Assembly (NCBI GenBank): GCA_030145265.1
Contig: JAQYWA010000059.1
Span: 1-9,337 of the forward strand
Origin: Desulfuromonas sp.
GTDB lineage: Bacteria; Desulfobacterota; Desulfuromonadia; Desulfuromonadales; Trichloromonadaceae
Direction of reading: 5' to 3'
DNA: 9,337 bases
This document shows, piece by piece, positions 1 to 7,304 of this stretch. The translations under genes and the position numbers were made by a program. The notes under the pieces are model-generated. The model was given only the letters and a program-made list of their open reading frames with translations. It was not told where the DNA came from and searched no databases. Each line of letters begins with the position of its first letter. The first letter of the stretch is position 1.

Positions 1-134
1 TTACAGCGTTTTTTCAGGACTTCGACATACCTGATGTATGCCTTCACCCCTGAAAAATCACTAAGCCTTGTATGACGAAATTTTTGCTTAGCCATCGAAA
101 AACTTTTCGAAAGCATCATACATAACAGCATGAG
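1..134. repeat. Inverted-repeat-rich left flank, no recognised gene
   Basis: Three inverted repeats lie close together. TTTTTCAGG (10-18) pairs with CCTGAAAAA (49-57) and encloses CATAC/GTATG (26-30 and 36-40). CTAAGC (61-66) pairs with GCTTAG (86-91). TCGAAAA (95-101) pairs with TTTTCGA (104-110). The stretch is more AT-rich than the genes to its right. On the minus strand one frame stays open from about 177 to the window edge; from an ATG at 93-95 it would read MAKQKFRHTRLSDFSGVKAY and onward. I do not recognise this as a family and cannot tell whether it is a partial gene or part of a dispersed non-coding repeat. No convincing promoter for the gene at 180 was found. Confidence 0.35.
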
Positions 135-156
135 CCCTCTCCCTTTTGCGAGAGGG
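135..156. repeat. Hairpin in the 5' flank of the DedA/PAP2 gene
   Basis: CCCTCTC (135-141) and GAGAGGG (150-156) form a perfect 7-bp stem with an 8-base loop. It lies just ahead of the GGAG ribosome binding site near 168. No T-run follows, so it is not an obvious terminator. Palindromes of this CCCTCTCCC/GGGAGAGGG style are common as dispersed intergenic repeats in proteobacteria; whether this one is repeated in the genome cannot be seen from the window. Confidence 0.45.
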
Positions 157-179
157 ACAAACCTCATGGAGCGGCTCGC

Positions 180-1718
180 ATGGAAACCTGGATTCAGGAC
201 ATCTTTCACTGGCTTCCGACCGGAGCGGGATATTACGTCCTGATTTTCCTCATTTCTTTTTTCGAGTCCCTGGCCGTAGCCGGCCTGATCGTTCCCGGCA
301 GTACCCTGATCGTGTTCTCCGGCTTTCTGGCGGCCAACGGCAAAGGCGGCTACGGCGCCCTGGTTTTTGCCTCGACCCTCGGCGCCATTTTGGGCGATCT
401 GCTCAGCTACTGGCTCGGCGCCCGTATGGGCGCTTCGCTCCTGCGCAAACCTGCCTTCCGCCGCTACCATACCCTGCTCAAAAAGTCAGAAATCTTTTTT
501 GTCGAACACGGCGGCAAAAGCGTTTTTCTCGGGCGCTTCATCGGATTTCTGCGCCCCTTCATCCCCTTCATCGCCGGCCATGCCCGCATGCGCCCCCAGA
601 TCTTTGCCGGCTACGCGGTGATCAGCGGCATCCTCTGGGGGCTGGCCTATCCCGGCCTCGGTTATTTCTTCGGCGCCAGCTGGAATCTTGTGGAAATCTG
701 GATCGGACGCTTCAGCTACCTTCTTGCCGCCCTGATCGTCCTACTGGTCCTCAATCACCTGTTCTGGAAACGCCTGGCCCCGAGGCTGTCGAAACTGGCC
801 ATCCGCTCATGGAACAGGATCTCAACGAAGTGGGAAAAGGTACTGCAAAACCGATTCATGCGCAGCCTCGCCAACAATTATCCCGATTTCTGGGACTTCA
901 TGGCCGACCGCTTCAGCCTGCACCACGGCACCGGCCTTTACCTGACCGCCGGATTCAGCGGCGTAATCCTCTTTGCCTCGCTGTTCATCTGGGTCGTCGG
1001 CCCGCTGACCAACCTCGACCACCAAGTCTACCAATGGCTGGCCCGCATGCAGCACCCGACCAGCGATGTCATCATCCTGATCATTACCTATTTCGGCAAC
1101 GCCACGGTGATCATTCTGCTCGGCCTCTGGGCCTGCCTCTGGCTGGTGCTGCAAACCCGCTATTTTTCCGCCGTCATTCTGGTCGGAGGCACCGCGGCAG
1201 GGGAACTCCTGGTATTTCTGCTCAAGCTGCTGTTCGAGCGGGCCCGTCCCGAATCCTATTTTCCGAGCCTGGCCACCGCCATTCTCAGCTTTCCCAGCGC
1301 CCACGCCTTCGTCGCCCTGGTCTTCTACGGTCTGCTGGTCTACATGCTGCTCAACACCCTGGACAACCTGCAGAGTCGTTTTTACCTGGTGGTTTCAGGC
1401 AGCGCCCTGGCCCTGCTGATCGGCTTCAGCCGCCTCTATCTGGGCATGCACTGGTTCAGCGACATTCTCGGCGGCTTTGCCCTGGCAGCGGCCTGGCTGA
1501 CCATCCTGATCACCGCCTGCGAAATGCGCCTGCGGCACGGCGGCGAATTCCCCTGGCGTGGCAGCGGGCCACGGCATCGACCCTCTCGGCCCCTGCGCCT
1601 GATCATCCTCAGCCTGACCGGAATTATTCTGCTCTGGAGCCTATACGCTTATATCGGCCACCGCCTGCATATCGATCTTCAGGGCAAGCATATTTACAAT
1701 CAACAGCAGATGGGCTAG
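180..1718 (+). CDS. DedA/VTT-PAP2 phosphatase fusion membrane protein
   Basis: A 512-residue polytopic inner-membrane protein joining two known families. The N-terminal part (about residues 15-195) is DedA/VTT-like: E29, the VPGS turn at 39-41 and the signature FLGRFIGFLRPFIPFIAG (116-133) are visible. The C-terminal part (about 250-445) is a type 2 phosphatidic acid phosphatase (PAP2) with all three motifs: K349-x6-R356-P357, P372-S373-A374-H375, and S417-R418-x5-H424-x3-D428. The usual PSGH motif is PSAH here; the catalytic histidines are kept. A linker rich in W, R and K (196-245) and a last hydrophobic segment near 472-492 complete it. The start is supported by GGAG 8 bases upstream. DedA proteins include undecaprenyl-phosphate transporters and PAP2 proteins include undecaprenyl-pyrophosphate phosphatases, so a combined dephosphorylate-and-flip role is plausible but inferred. 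aguA starts 44 bases downstream on the same strand, which suggests cotranscription. Confidence 0.9.
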   Translation: METWIQDIFHWLPTGAGYYVLIFLISFFESLAVAGLIVPGSTLIVFSGFLAANGKGGYGALVFASTLGAILGDLLSYWLGARMGASLLRKPAFRRYHTLLKKSEIFFVEHGGKSVFLGRFIGFLRPFIPFIAGHARMRPQIFAGYAVISGILWGLAYPGLGYFFGASWNLVEIWIGRFSYLLAALIVLLVLNHLFWKRLAPRLSKLAIRSWNRISTKWEKVLQNRFMRSLANNYPDFWDFMADRFSLHHGTGLYLTAGFSGVILFASLFIWVVGPLTNLDHQVYQWLARMQHPTSDVIILIITYFGNATVIILLGLWACLWLVLQTRYFSAVILVGGTAAGELLVFLLKLLFERARPESYFPSLATAILSFPSAHAFVALVFYGLLVYMLLNTLDNLQSRFYLVVSGSALALLIGFSRLYLGMHWFSDILGGFALAAAWLTILITACEMRLRHGGEFPWRGSGPRHRPSRPLRLIILSLTGIILLWSLYAYIGHRLHIDLQGKHIYNQQQMG

Positions 1719-1762
1719 GATGCGCGCGCATCTGGACCACATCAACTTTTCAGGATAAGAGC

Positions 1763-2788
1763 ATGAACGTACGTTTGCCGGCCGAGTGGGAAGACCAGGA
1801 TGGCGTGCTGCTGGCATGGCCGCACGCAGACAGCGACTGGCGCGACGACCTGACTGCCGTCGAACCGGTCTTCGTCAACATCGCCAGGGAGGTCAGCCGA
1901 TTCGAACGGGTGCTGATCGTCGCCCCGGAGATCGCACCGATCAAAGAGCGGCTGAAAAAAGCCGGTGTGGACATGCAGCGGGTGAGCCTGCAGCAGATGC
2001 CGACCAACGATACCTGGGCGCGTGACTTCGGGCCGCTCACGGTATTTGAAGACGGCCGACCGGTACTGCTCAACTTCGGTTTCAACGGCTGGGGTCTTAA
2101 ATTCGCCGCCAACTTCGACAACCTGATTACTGACAATCTGACCCAAGCTGGCGCGTTCGGCGAACGCGAGGTGCGCATCCCCGGCCTGATTCTCGAGGGC
2201 GGCAGCATCGAAAGCGACGGCGCGAATACCCTGCTCACCACCAGCGAATGCCTGCTTGACGCCAACCGCAACCCGCATCTGGTTCGCGAAAAAATTGAGG
2301 CGGCCCTCGGTCGCCTGTTCGGCACGACCCGTTTTCTGTGGCTGGAAAACGGCTACCTGGCCGGCGACGACACCGACTCGCACATCGACACCCTGGCTCG
2401 AATGTGTCCGGATGACACCATCGTCTATGTCCAATGCGACGACCCGCAGGACGAGCACTTTGCCGCCCTGGCGGCAATGGAAGCGGAGCTCAAGGCCTTC
2501 CGCACCGATGACGACCGCCCGTACCGTTTGCTTCCCCTGCCCTGGCCGAAAGCCTGTTTCGACGAGGATGGACATCGCTTACCGGCCACCTACGCCAACT
2601 TTCTTGTCATCAACGAAGCGGTGTTGGTGCCGACCTACCAGGACAAACAGGACGCCGCCGCCCTTGAAACCATCGCCCGGGCCTTTCCCCAGCGGAAGGT
2701 CATTGACATCGACTGCCTGCCGCTGATTCTGCAACACGGTTCACTACACTGCGTGACCATGCAGATCCCCAAAGGAGTACTGGCATGA
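1763..2788 (+). CDS. aguA: Agmatine deiminase (agmatine iminohydrolase)
   Basis: Hydrolyses agmatine to N-carbamoylputrescine and ammonia, the first step of the arginine-decarboxylase route to putrescine; cytoplasmic. The 341-residue protein is a member of the peptidyl-arginine-deiminase-like (PAD_porph) family of usual length. Visible motifs are NDTWARDFGP (82-91, with D88), the EGGSIE segment (145-150), the H207-I-D209 pair in DTDSHIDT, and the catalytic cysteine C330 in HGSLHC near the C-terminus. The chosen ATG gives the expected N-terminus (LPAEWEDQDGVLLAWPH) and has AGGA about 8 bases upstream. The same frame stays open far upstream, through the preceding gene, but that stretch is a shadow of the DedA/PAP2 gene. 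The stop codon overlaps the aguB start by 4 bases (ATGA), a sign of translational coupling. Confidence 0.95.
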   Translation: MNVRLPAEWEDQDGVLLAWPHADSDWRDDLTAVEPVFVNIAREVSRFERVLIVAPEIAPIKERLKKAGVDMQRVSLQQMPTNDTWARDFGPLTVFEDGRPVLLNFGFNGWGLKFAANFDNLITDNLTQAGAFGEREVRIPGLILEGGSIESDGANTLLTTSECLLDANRNPHLVREKIEAALGRLFGTTRFLWLENGYLAGDDTDSHIDTLARMCPDDTIVYVQCDDPQDEHFAALAAMEAELKAFRTDDDRPYRLLPLPWPKACFDEDGHRLPATYANFLVINEAVLVPTYQDKQDAAALETIARAFPQRKVIDIDCLPLILQHGSLHCVTMQIPKGVLA

Positions 2789-3669
2789 AACTGTTGAAAG
2801 TCGGATTGGTTCAGCAGAGTTGTCGTGACAATCGCGAAGAGAATATCGCCAGGAGCATCAGTGGCATCCGCGAAGCTGCGACCAACGGAGCCCGGCTGGT
2901 GGTGCTGCAGGAGCTGCACTGCGGGCCATATTTCTGCCAGACCGAGGACACCGCCTGCTTCGACCTGGCGGAACCGATTCCCGGACCGGCGACCGATACT
3001 TTCGGCGCCCTGGCCAAAGAGCTCGATATCGTCATCGTCACTTCGCTGTTCGAAAAGCGGGCTCCGGGGCTTTACCACAACACCGCCGTGGTGCTGGAAA
3101 CGGACGGGAGCATCGCCGGTAAATACCGCAAGATGCACATCCCGGACGATCCCGGCTATTATGAAAAATTCTACTTCACCCCCGGCGACCTCGGCTTCAC
3201 CCCCATCGACACCTCGGTCGGCCGCCTCGGCGTGCTGGTCTGCTGGGATCAGTGGTACCCGGAAGCGGCCCGCTTGATGGCCATGGCCGGGGCCGAAATG
3301 CTCATCTATCCCACCGCCATCGGCTACGACCCGCGCGATGACCAGGAGGAGCAGACCCGCCAGCGCGAGGCCTGGGTGACCATCCAGCGCAGTCACGCGG
3401 TAGCTAACGGCATCCCGGTGATCAGCGTCAACCGGGTTGGCTTCGAGGAGGATCCTTCCGGAGTCGGTGCCGGCGCCCAGTTCTGGGGCAACAGCTTCGT
3501 CGCCGGCTGTCAGGGAGAGCAGGTGGCCGTGGCCGGTAATGATCAGGAGCAGGTCCTGGTCGTCGACATCGACCGCCAGCGCAGCGAAGATGTTCGCCGT
3601 ATCTGGCCGTACCTGCGTGACCGCCGAATCGACGCCTACGACGACCTGGTACGGCGCTACCGGGATTAG
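2785..3669 (+). CDS. aguB: N-carbamoylputrescine amidase
   Basis: Hydrolyses N-carbamoylputrescine to putrescine, CO2 and ammonia, completing the pathway begun by AguA. The 294-residue protein belongs to the nitrilase (carbon-nitrogen hydrolase) superfamily. The Glu-Lys-Cys triad is visible: E43 in LQELHCGPYF, K116 in KYRKMHIP, and nucleophile C153 in LVCWDQWYPEAAR. The segments IPDDPGYYEKFYF (119-131), NRVGFE (216-221) and FWGNSF (233-238) are typical of AguB and help tell it from other nitrilases. AAAGGAG lies 8 bases ahead of the ATG, inside the end of aguA. The gene is followed within 50 bases by a strong palindromic terminator. No arginine decarboxylase (speA) is in the window, so agmatine must be made by a gene elsewhere or taken up. 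Confidence 0.96.
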   Translation: MKLLKVGLVQQSCRDNREENIARSISGIREAATNGARLVVLQELHCGPYFCQTEDTACFDLAEPIPGPATDTFGALAKELDIVIVTSLFEKRAPGLYHNTAVVLETDGSIAGKYRKMHIPDDPGYYEKFYFTPGDLGFTPIDTSVGRLGVLVCWDQWYPEAARLMAMAGAEMLIYPTAIGYDPRDDQEEQTRQREAWVTIQRSHAVANGIPVISVNRVGFEEDPSGVGAGAQFWGNSFVAGCQGEQVAVAGNDQEQVLVVDIDRQRSEDVRRIWPYLRDRRIDAYDDLVRRYRD

Positions 3670-3716
3670 TAGACATGTGAGGGGTAATGGGTGAGGTGAA
3701 AAAGCGCTTCACGCCC

Positions 3717-3759
3717 AAACGCAAAGAGGCCGGACATGCTGTCCGGCCTCTTTGCGTTT
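3717..3759. terminator. Bidirectional terminator between aguB and leuD
   Basis: Two perfectly complementary 20-base arms (3717-3736 and 3740-3759) flank a 3-base centre (TGC). The arms combine a GC-rich core (GAGGCCGGACA) with A/T-rich outer ends (AAACGCAAA and TTTGCGTTT), so either strand yields a strong hairpin ending in a U-rich stretch. It sits 47 bases after the aguB stop and 16 bases beyond the leuD stop on the other strand, which fits shared termination of two convergent transcripts. Confidence 0.85.
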
Positions 3760-3775
3760 AGCGATAATGCAATAA

Positions 3776-4309
3776 TCAGTAGCGGGTGTCGGCAAAATCG
3801 ACCCAGCCCCCGGCCTGCACCAGCGCCTTGTCGAAAGGGCTGAGGTCGAAGCTGTAGGTCTCGGTTTTACCACCGGCGGTGGCAATCACGTTCTGTCCAT
3901 CGAGATCGACGCTGATGCCGACCTCCCCCTCTTTTTCGAGGGCGAACAGGCGATCGAGATCAGCCTTGGGCAGCTCGATGGCGAGCATGCCTCCGTTGAA
4001 GGTGTTCTGCCGAAAAATCCGGGCATAACTTTGGGCAATGATGGTATGCACACCGTTGACCTCAAACACCCAGGGGGCATGTTCGCGGGACGATCCACAG
4101 CCAAAGTTTTCACGGCTGACTAGCACCCGGGCATTTTTCAGCTTATCGCCCTTGGGATCGAAATTTTCAAGATTAAGATCCTCAAGCATGTAGGGCTTGA
4201 GGGCTTCCTTGGTCACCTCGGTCAGGTACTTGGCCGGGATGATTTCGTCGGTATTGATATCGGACCGGTCGAGAAAGATGGCCGGGCCGCCAAACAGTTT
4301 ATCTGTCAT
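3776..4309 (-). CDS. leuD: 3-isopropylmalate dehydratase small subunit
   Basis: Small subunit of isopropylmalate isomerase; with LeuC it converts 2-isopropylmalate to 3-isopropylmalate in leucine synthesis. The 177-residue length matches the shorter, archaeal-type LeuD family. Seen in the sequence: LDRSDINTDEIIPAKYLT (13-30), the swivel-domain motif FGCGSSREHAPW (69-80) and IFRQNTFNGGML (98-109). The start has an AGGAGA site about 8 bases upstream. It lies 24 bases after the leuC stop, so the two are almost certainly cotranscribed and translated as partners. The next gene on this strand is not leuB: the transcript ends at the terminator at 3717-3759, so isopropylmalate dehydrogenase must be encoded outside the window. 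Confidence 0.96.
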   Translation of the reverse strand: MTDKLFGGPAIFLDRSDINTDEIIPAKYLTEVTKEALKPYMLEDLNLENFDPKGDKLKNARVLVSRENFGCGSSREHAPWVFEVNGVHTIIAQSYARIFRQNTFNGGMLAIELPKADLDRLFALEKEGEVGISVDLDGQNVIATAGGKTETYSFDLSPFDKALVQAGGWVDFADTRY

Positions 4310-4333
4310 GTCGTATCTCTCCTGCGTGATCCG

Positions 4334-5614
4334 TTACATGGAACGGGCGTCGGTGATGACACCGGCGATAGCGGTTGCCGCGGCGGTCGTCGGGCTCATC
4401 AGGTGAACCATCCCGCCCTTGCCCATCCGGCCGTTAAAATTCCGGTTACTGGTCGAGGCACAGACTTCACCTCCGGACAAGACTCCGTTGCTCATGCCGA
4501 GGCAGGCGCCGCAGGTCGGGTTGGTCACGCAGAAACCGGCGTCCATGAAAATCTGGATGATGCCCTCGGCCAGTGCTTGGCTGAAAATCTTGGGCGTAGC
4601 CGGTGAAACAATACCGCGTACGGTATCGGCAATCCGTTTTCCCTTGAGAATCTCGGCGGCCTGGCGCAAGTCTTCGATACGGCCGTTGGTGCAGGTGCCG
4701 ATGTAAACCTGGTCAACCGGGATCCCCGCCATTTCGGCAACCGGCTTGACGCAGTCCGGCTTGTAACCGTAGGTGACATGGGGCTCCAGGTTCGTCAAAT
4801 CAAAATCAAGGACCTTGTCGTAGCTGGCGTCATCATCGGAAACCCATTGACTGTAATCAGACAGCGCCGCATCCGGGCTTTCAAACTCGTCCTTGATGAA
4901 TGGCCAGAGATACTCGACAGTGGTCATGTCGGGCAGGCAAATGCCGCAGGTCCCGCCAGCCTCGATGGCCATGTTGCACAGGGTCATGCGCGCTTCCATG
5001 CTCATGTTATCGATGATCGGTCCGCGGAATTCGAGTACCCGGTCCGTCGCCCCGTTTACCCCGAGTTGGCCAATAACAAAGAGGATGACGTCCTTGGCGT
5101 AAACCCCCTTCGGCAGGCTGCCGGTCAGGTTGACGCGGATGGTGGCCGGTTCGCGGAAGGCACAGACCCCCTTGAGGATGCCGACCTCCAGGTCGGTGGT
5201 GCCAACGCCAGCGGCGAAGGCGCCGAAGGCGCCATGGGTACAGGTGTGGCTGTCGCCCATGATCACCGTATAACCGGGACGGATGTACCCCTTCTCGGGG
5301 AAAATTGCGTGACAGACGCCGTTGTGGCCAATGTCAAAGAAATCTTTGATCTGGTGACGGCGGGCCCAGTCGCGCAGCATTTTCGCCTGCAGGGCGGTCT
5401 TGCTGTCCTTCGAAGGGGTAACGTGGTCAATAACCGCCTTGATCTTGGTGTTGTCGAAAACCCGGTCCTTGCCCCTCGCCTCGAGATCGGCAATGGCCAC
5501 CGGGGTGGTGATTTCATGGCACAGCACCCGATCGAGGTCGAGCACCTTGGTGCCAGGAAACGGTTCGTCACGCAGATGCGCAGCGAAGATTTTTTCGGCG
5601 ATGGTCTTTCCCAT
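4334..5614 (-). CDS. leuC: 3-isopropylmalate dehydratase large subunit
   Basis: Large, iron-sulfur subunit of isopropylmalate isomerase (aconitase family). The 426-residue length is that of the short archaeal-type LeuC, not the roughly 465-residue enteric form. The three cysteines expected to bind the [4Fe-4S] cluster are visible: C308 in YIGTCTNGR, and C368 and C371 in NPTCGACLG. Also clear are MGDSHTCTHGAFGAFAAGVG (119-138) and STSNRNFNGRMG (387-398) of the aconitase fold. The ATG is preceded by GAAGGAGAGAG, a good ribosome binding site. The gene is separated from leuA by 151 bases that hold a GC-rich hairpin and a consensus-like promoter, so leuCD expression may not depend wholly on the leuA promoter. 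A homoaconitase role cannot be excluded from sequence alone, but the leuA and leuD neighbours favour leucine synthesis. Confidence 0.95.
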   Translation of the reverse strand: MGKTIAEKIFAAHLRDEPFPGTKVLDLDRVLCHEITTPVAIADLEARGKDRVFDNTKIKAVIDHVTPSKDSKTALQAKMLRDWARRHQIKDFFDIGHNGVCHAIFPEKGYIRPGYTVIMGDSHTCTHGAFGAFAAGVGTTDLEVGILKGVCAFREPATIRVNLTGSLPKGVYAKDVILFVIGQLGVNGATDRVLEFRGPIIDNMSMEARMTLCNMAIEAGGTCGICLPDMTTVEYLWPFIKDEFESPDAALSDYSQWVSDDDASYDKVLDFDLTNLEPHVTYGYKPDCVKPVAEMAGIPVDQVYIGTCTNGRIEDLRQAAEILKGKRIADTVRGIVSPATPKIFSQALAEGIIQIFMDAGFCVTNPTCGACLGMSNGVLSGGEVCASTSNRNFNGRMGKGGMVHLMSPTTAAATAIAGVITDARSM

Positions 5615-5655
5615 ACTCTCTCCTTCTTATTTCAGTTCGATAATACAGCCCGGAG

Positions 5656-5684
5656 ATTCTATCCCAACCGGTCTTAACTGGCAA
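5656..5684 (-). promoter_or_regulatory. Predicted sigma-70 promoter for leuCD
   Basis: On the minus strand TTGCCA (5684-5679) and TAGAAT (5661-5656) are spaced by exactly 17 bases; each hexamer matches 5 of 6 consensus positions. Transcription would start near 5649, leaving a leader of about 35 bases before leuC that includes the GGAG site. No operator is evident. Confidence 0.6.
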
Positions 5685-5715
5685 GCTTGACGTAAACCAA
5701 TGTGGTCACAAAGCA

Positions 5716-5741
5716 AGCGGGACGGCTGCTGCCGTCCCGCT
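5716..5741 (-). terminator. GC-rich hairpin after leuA
   Basis: AGCGGGACGGC and GCCGTCCCGCT (5716-5726 and 5731-5741) form a perfect 11-bp stem with a 4-base loop, 24 bases past the leuA stop. On the minus strand it is followed by TGCTTTGTG, only a weak T-rich tail. It may terminate leuA transcription in part, or protect or process the message between leuA and leuC. Confidence 0.5.
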
Positions 5742-5765
5742 CGGGATCAGGGTGGACGCAAATCG

Positions 5766-7304
5766 TCAGAGGTGGATCTCGTTGCGTTTGGGCGCCGTGG
5801 CGATCTTGTTCAAGGCGTTGATATAGGCCTTTGCGCTGGCCACGATGATGTCGGGATGGGCTCCCTGGCCAAGCACCTCACGGCCGTCATGTTCGAGCCG
5901 AACGGTGCACTCGCCCTGGGCATCGGTACCGCCGGTAATAGCGCCGACCGAAAAATGCAACAGGCGGGCCTTACTGCCGGCAAGTTTTTTGATTGCCTTG
6001 AACGTGGCATCGACCGGGCCGTCACCCATCTGAGCGGTCTTTTTAACCTTGCCGTCGACTTCCATTTCAACGGTGGCCGTCGGAGCGGCAAAAGAACCAG
6101 ACGAGACATTCATCTGCAGCAGTTTGTAGACTTCGGGGACACGGAGGATTTCGTCGGCGACAATGGCGTCGAGGTCTTCGTCGAAAATTTCCTTTTTCTG
6201 GTCAGCCAATGACTTGAAACGTACGAAAGCCTTTTCGATATCCTCTTTGCCCAGGTCGTAACCGAGTTCCTTAAGCCGCTTGATGAAGGCATGGCGCCCC
6301 GAATGCTTACCCAGCACCAGCTTGTTCTGGTTCAGCCCGATCGACTCGGGGGTCATGATCTCGTAGGTCGATTTTTCCATCAACACACCGTGCTGATGGA
6401 TGCCGGCCTCGTGTGCAAAAGCGTTGGCACCGACAATCGCCTTATTCGGCTGAACAACGATACCGGTAATGGTCGAAAGAAGTTTGCTGGCGGCGTAGAT
6501 ATGCTCAGTGACCACGTTGGTGGTGTAGGGCATGATATCCTGCCGGGTCCGCAGGGCCATAACGACCTCTTCGAGGGAACAGTTGCCGGCCCGCTCACCG
6601 ATGCCATTAATGGTGCATTCGACCTGCTCGGCGCCGGCCTGAATGGCCGCCAACGAGTTAGCCACCGCCAACCCCAGGTCATTGTGACAGTGTACCGACA
6701 GAATGGCCTGATCGATATTCGGCACATGACTCTTCAGGTAGCTGATGATATTGAAATATTCCGACGGGATGGTATAGCCGACGGTGTCCGGGATGTTCAC
6801 GGTTTTGGCCCCGGCGGCGATGACCGCCTCGACGACCTGGGCCAGAAACGGCAACCGGGTACGCACGGCATCCTCAGCGGAAAACTCGACATTCGGGGTA
6901 TAGCCAGCGGCCCGCGAGACCGCCTTGACTGCGTTTTCGATAACCTGCGCCTCGCTCATTTTGAGCTTATATTTCATGTGGATGTCGCTGGTCGCGATAA
7001 AGGTATGAATACGACCTCGCTCGCCGGCGTATTTGAGTGCTTCCCAGGCCCGGTCGATATCCATGTTGCTGGCCCGGCTGAGGCCGGCGATCTGCGGCCC
7101 CTTGATGGCCTGGGCGACCCGCTTGACCGCTTCGAAATCCCCTTCCGAAGCAATCGGGAAACCGGCCTCGATAACATCGACGTTGAGTTTTTCAAGCAAA
7201 TGGGCAATCCGCAGTTTTTCCTCGATGTTCATGCTGGCGCCGGGAGACTGTTCACCATCGCGTAAAGTCGTATCAAAAATCTTGATGTTCTTGGTCTTAC
7301 TCAT
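5766..7304 (-). CDS. leuA: 2-isopropylmalate synthase
   Basis: Condenses acetyl-CoA with 2-oxoisovalerate to 2-isopropylmalate, the committed step of leucine synthesis. The 512-residue protein has the usual bacterial LeuA length. The catalytic TIM barrel shows FDTTLRDGEQSPG (10-22, with metal ligand D12), the metal-binding H205-C-H207-N-D209 motif, and NGIGERAGNCSLEE (233-246). The C-terminal part (about 385-505) is the LeuA allosteric domain, with MGDGPVDATFKAI (426-438), so feedback inhibition by leucine is expected. The ATG at 7304 follows GGAGG and gives the standard start (MSKTKNIKIFDTTLRDG); the frame is open 25 codons further up but without family similarity. Expression is predicted to be controlled by the leucine T-box upstream. 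Citramalate synthase and homocitrate synthase are related alternatives, less likely given leuCD next door. Confidence 0.96.
   Translation of the reverse strand: MSKTKNIKIFDTTLRDGEQSPGASMNIEEKLRIAHLLEKLNVDVIEAGFPIASEGDFEAVKRVAQAIKGPQIAGLSRASNMDIDRAWEALKYAGERGRIHTFIATSDIHMKYKLKMSEAQVIENAVKAVSRAAGYTPNVEFSAEDAVRTRLPFLAQVVEAVIAAGAKTVNIPDTVGYTIPSEYFNIISYLKSHVPNIDQAILSVHCHNDLGLAVANSLAAIQAGAEQVECTINGIGERAGNCSLEEVVMALRTRQDIMPYTTNVVTEHIYAASKLLSTITGIVVQPNKAIVGANAFAHEAGIHQHGVLMEKSTYEIMTPESIGLNQNKLVLGKHSGRHAFIKRLKELGYDLGKEDIEKAFVRFKSLADQKKEIFDEDLDAIVADEILRVPEVYKLLQMNVSSGSFAAPTATVEMEVDGKVKKTAQMGDGPVDATFKAIKKLAGSKARLLHFSVGAITGGTDAQGECTVRLEHDGREVLGQGAHPDIIVASAKAYINALNKIATAPKRNEIHL

Noticed and set aside
146..1762. 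Long N-terminal extension of aguA in the same frame (would give an 880-residue protein)
   Set aside because: The extra residues are rich in R, P and H with no domain, and they overlap the DedA/PAP2 gene, which has clear motifs in another frame. It is a GC-driven shadow; agmatine deiminase starts at 1763.
1742..3396. Minus-strand frames opposite aguA and aguB (277 and 253 codons)
   Set aside because: Both lie opposite genes with intact catalytic motifs; no ribosome site or family match is visible.
4778..5677. 299-codon plus-strand frame opposite leuC
   Set aside because: Antisense shadow of leuC; leuC has all aconitase-family motifs, and the opposite frame shows no recognisable domain.
5701..5710. 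Operator-like TGTGGTCACA palindrome in the leuA-leuC gap
   Set aside because: The arms are only four bases long, and no second site or matching copy is seen elsewhere in the window.
6291..7265. 324-codon plus-strand frame opposite leuA
   Set aside because: Antisense shadow of leuA. Its G-, D- and V-rich reading is what the reverse of a GC-rich gene produces.
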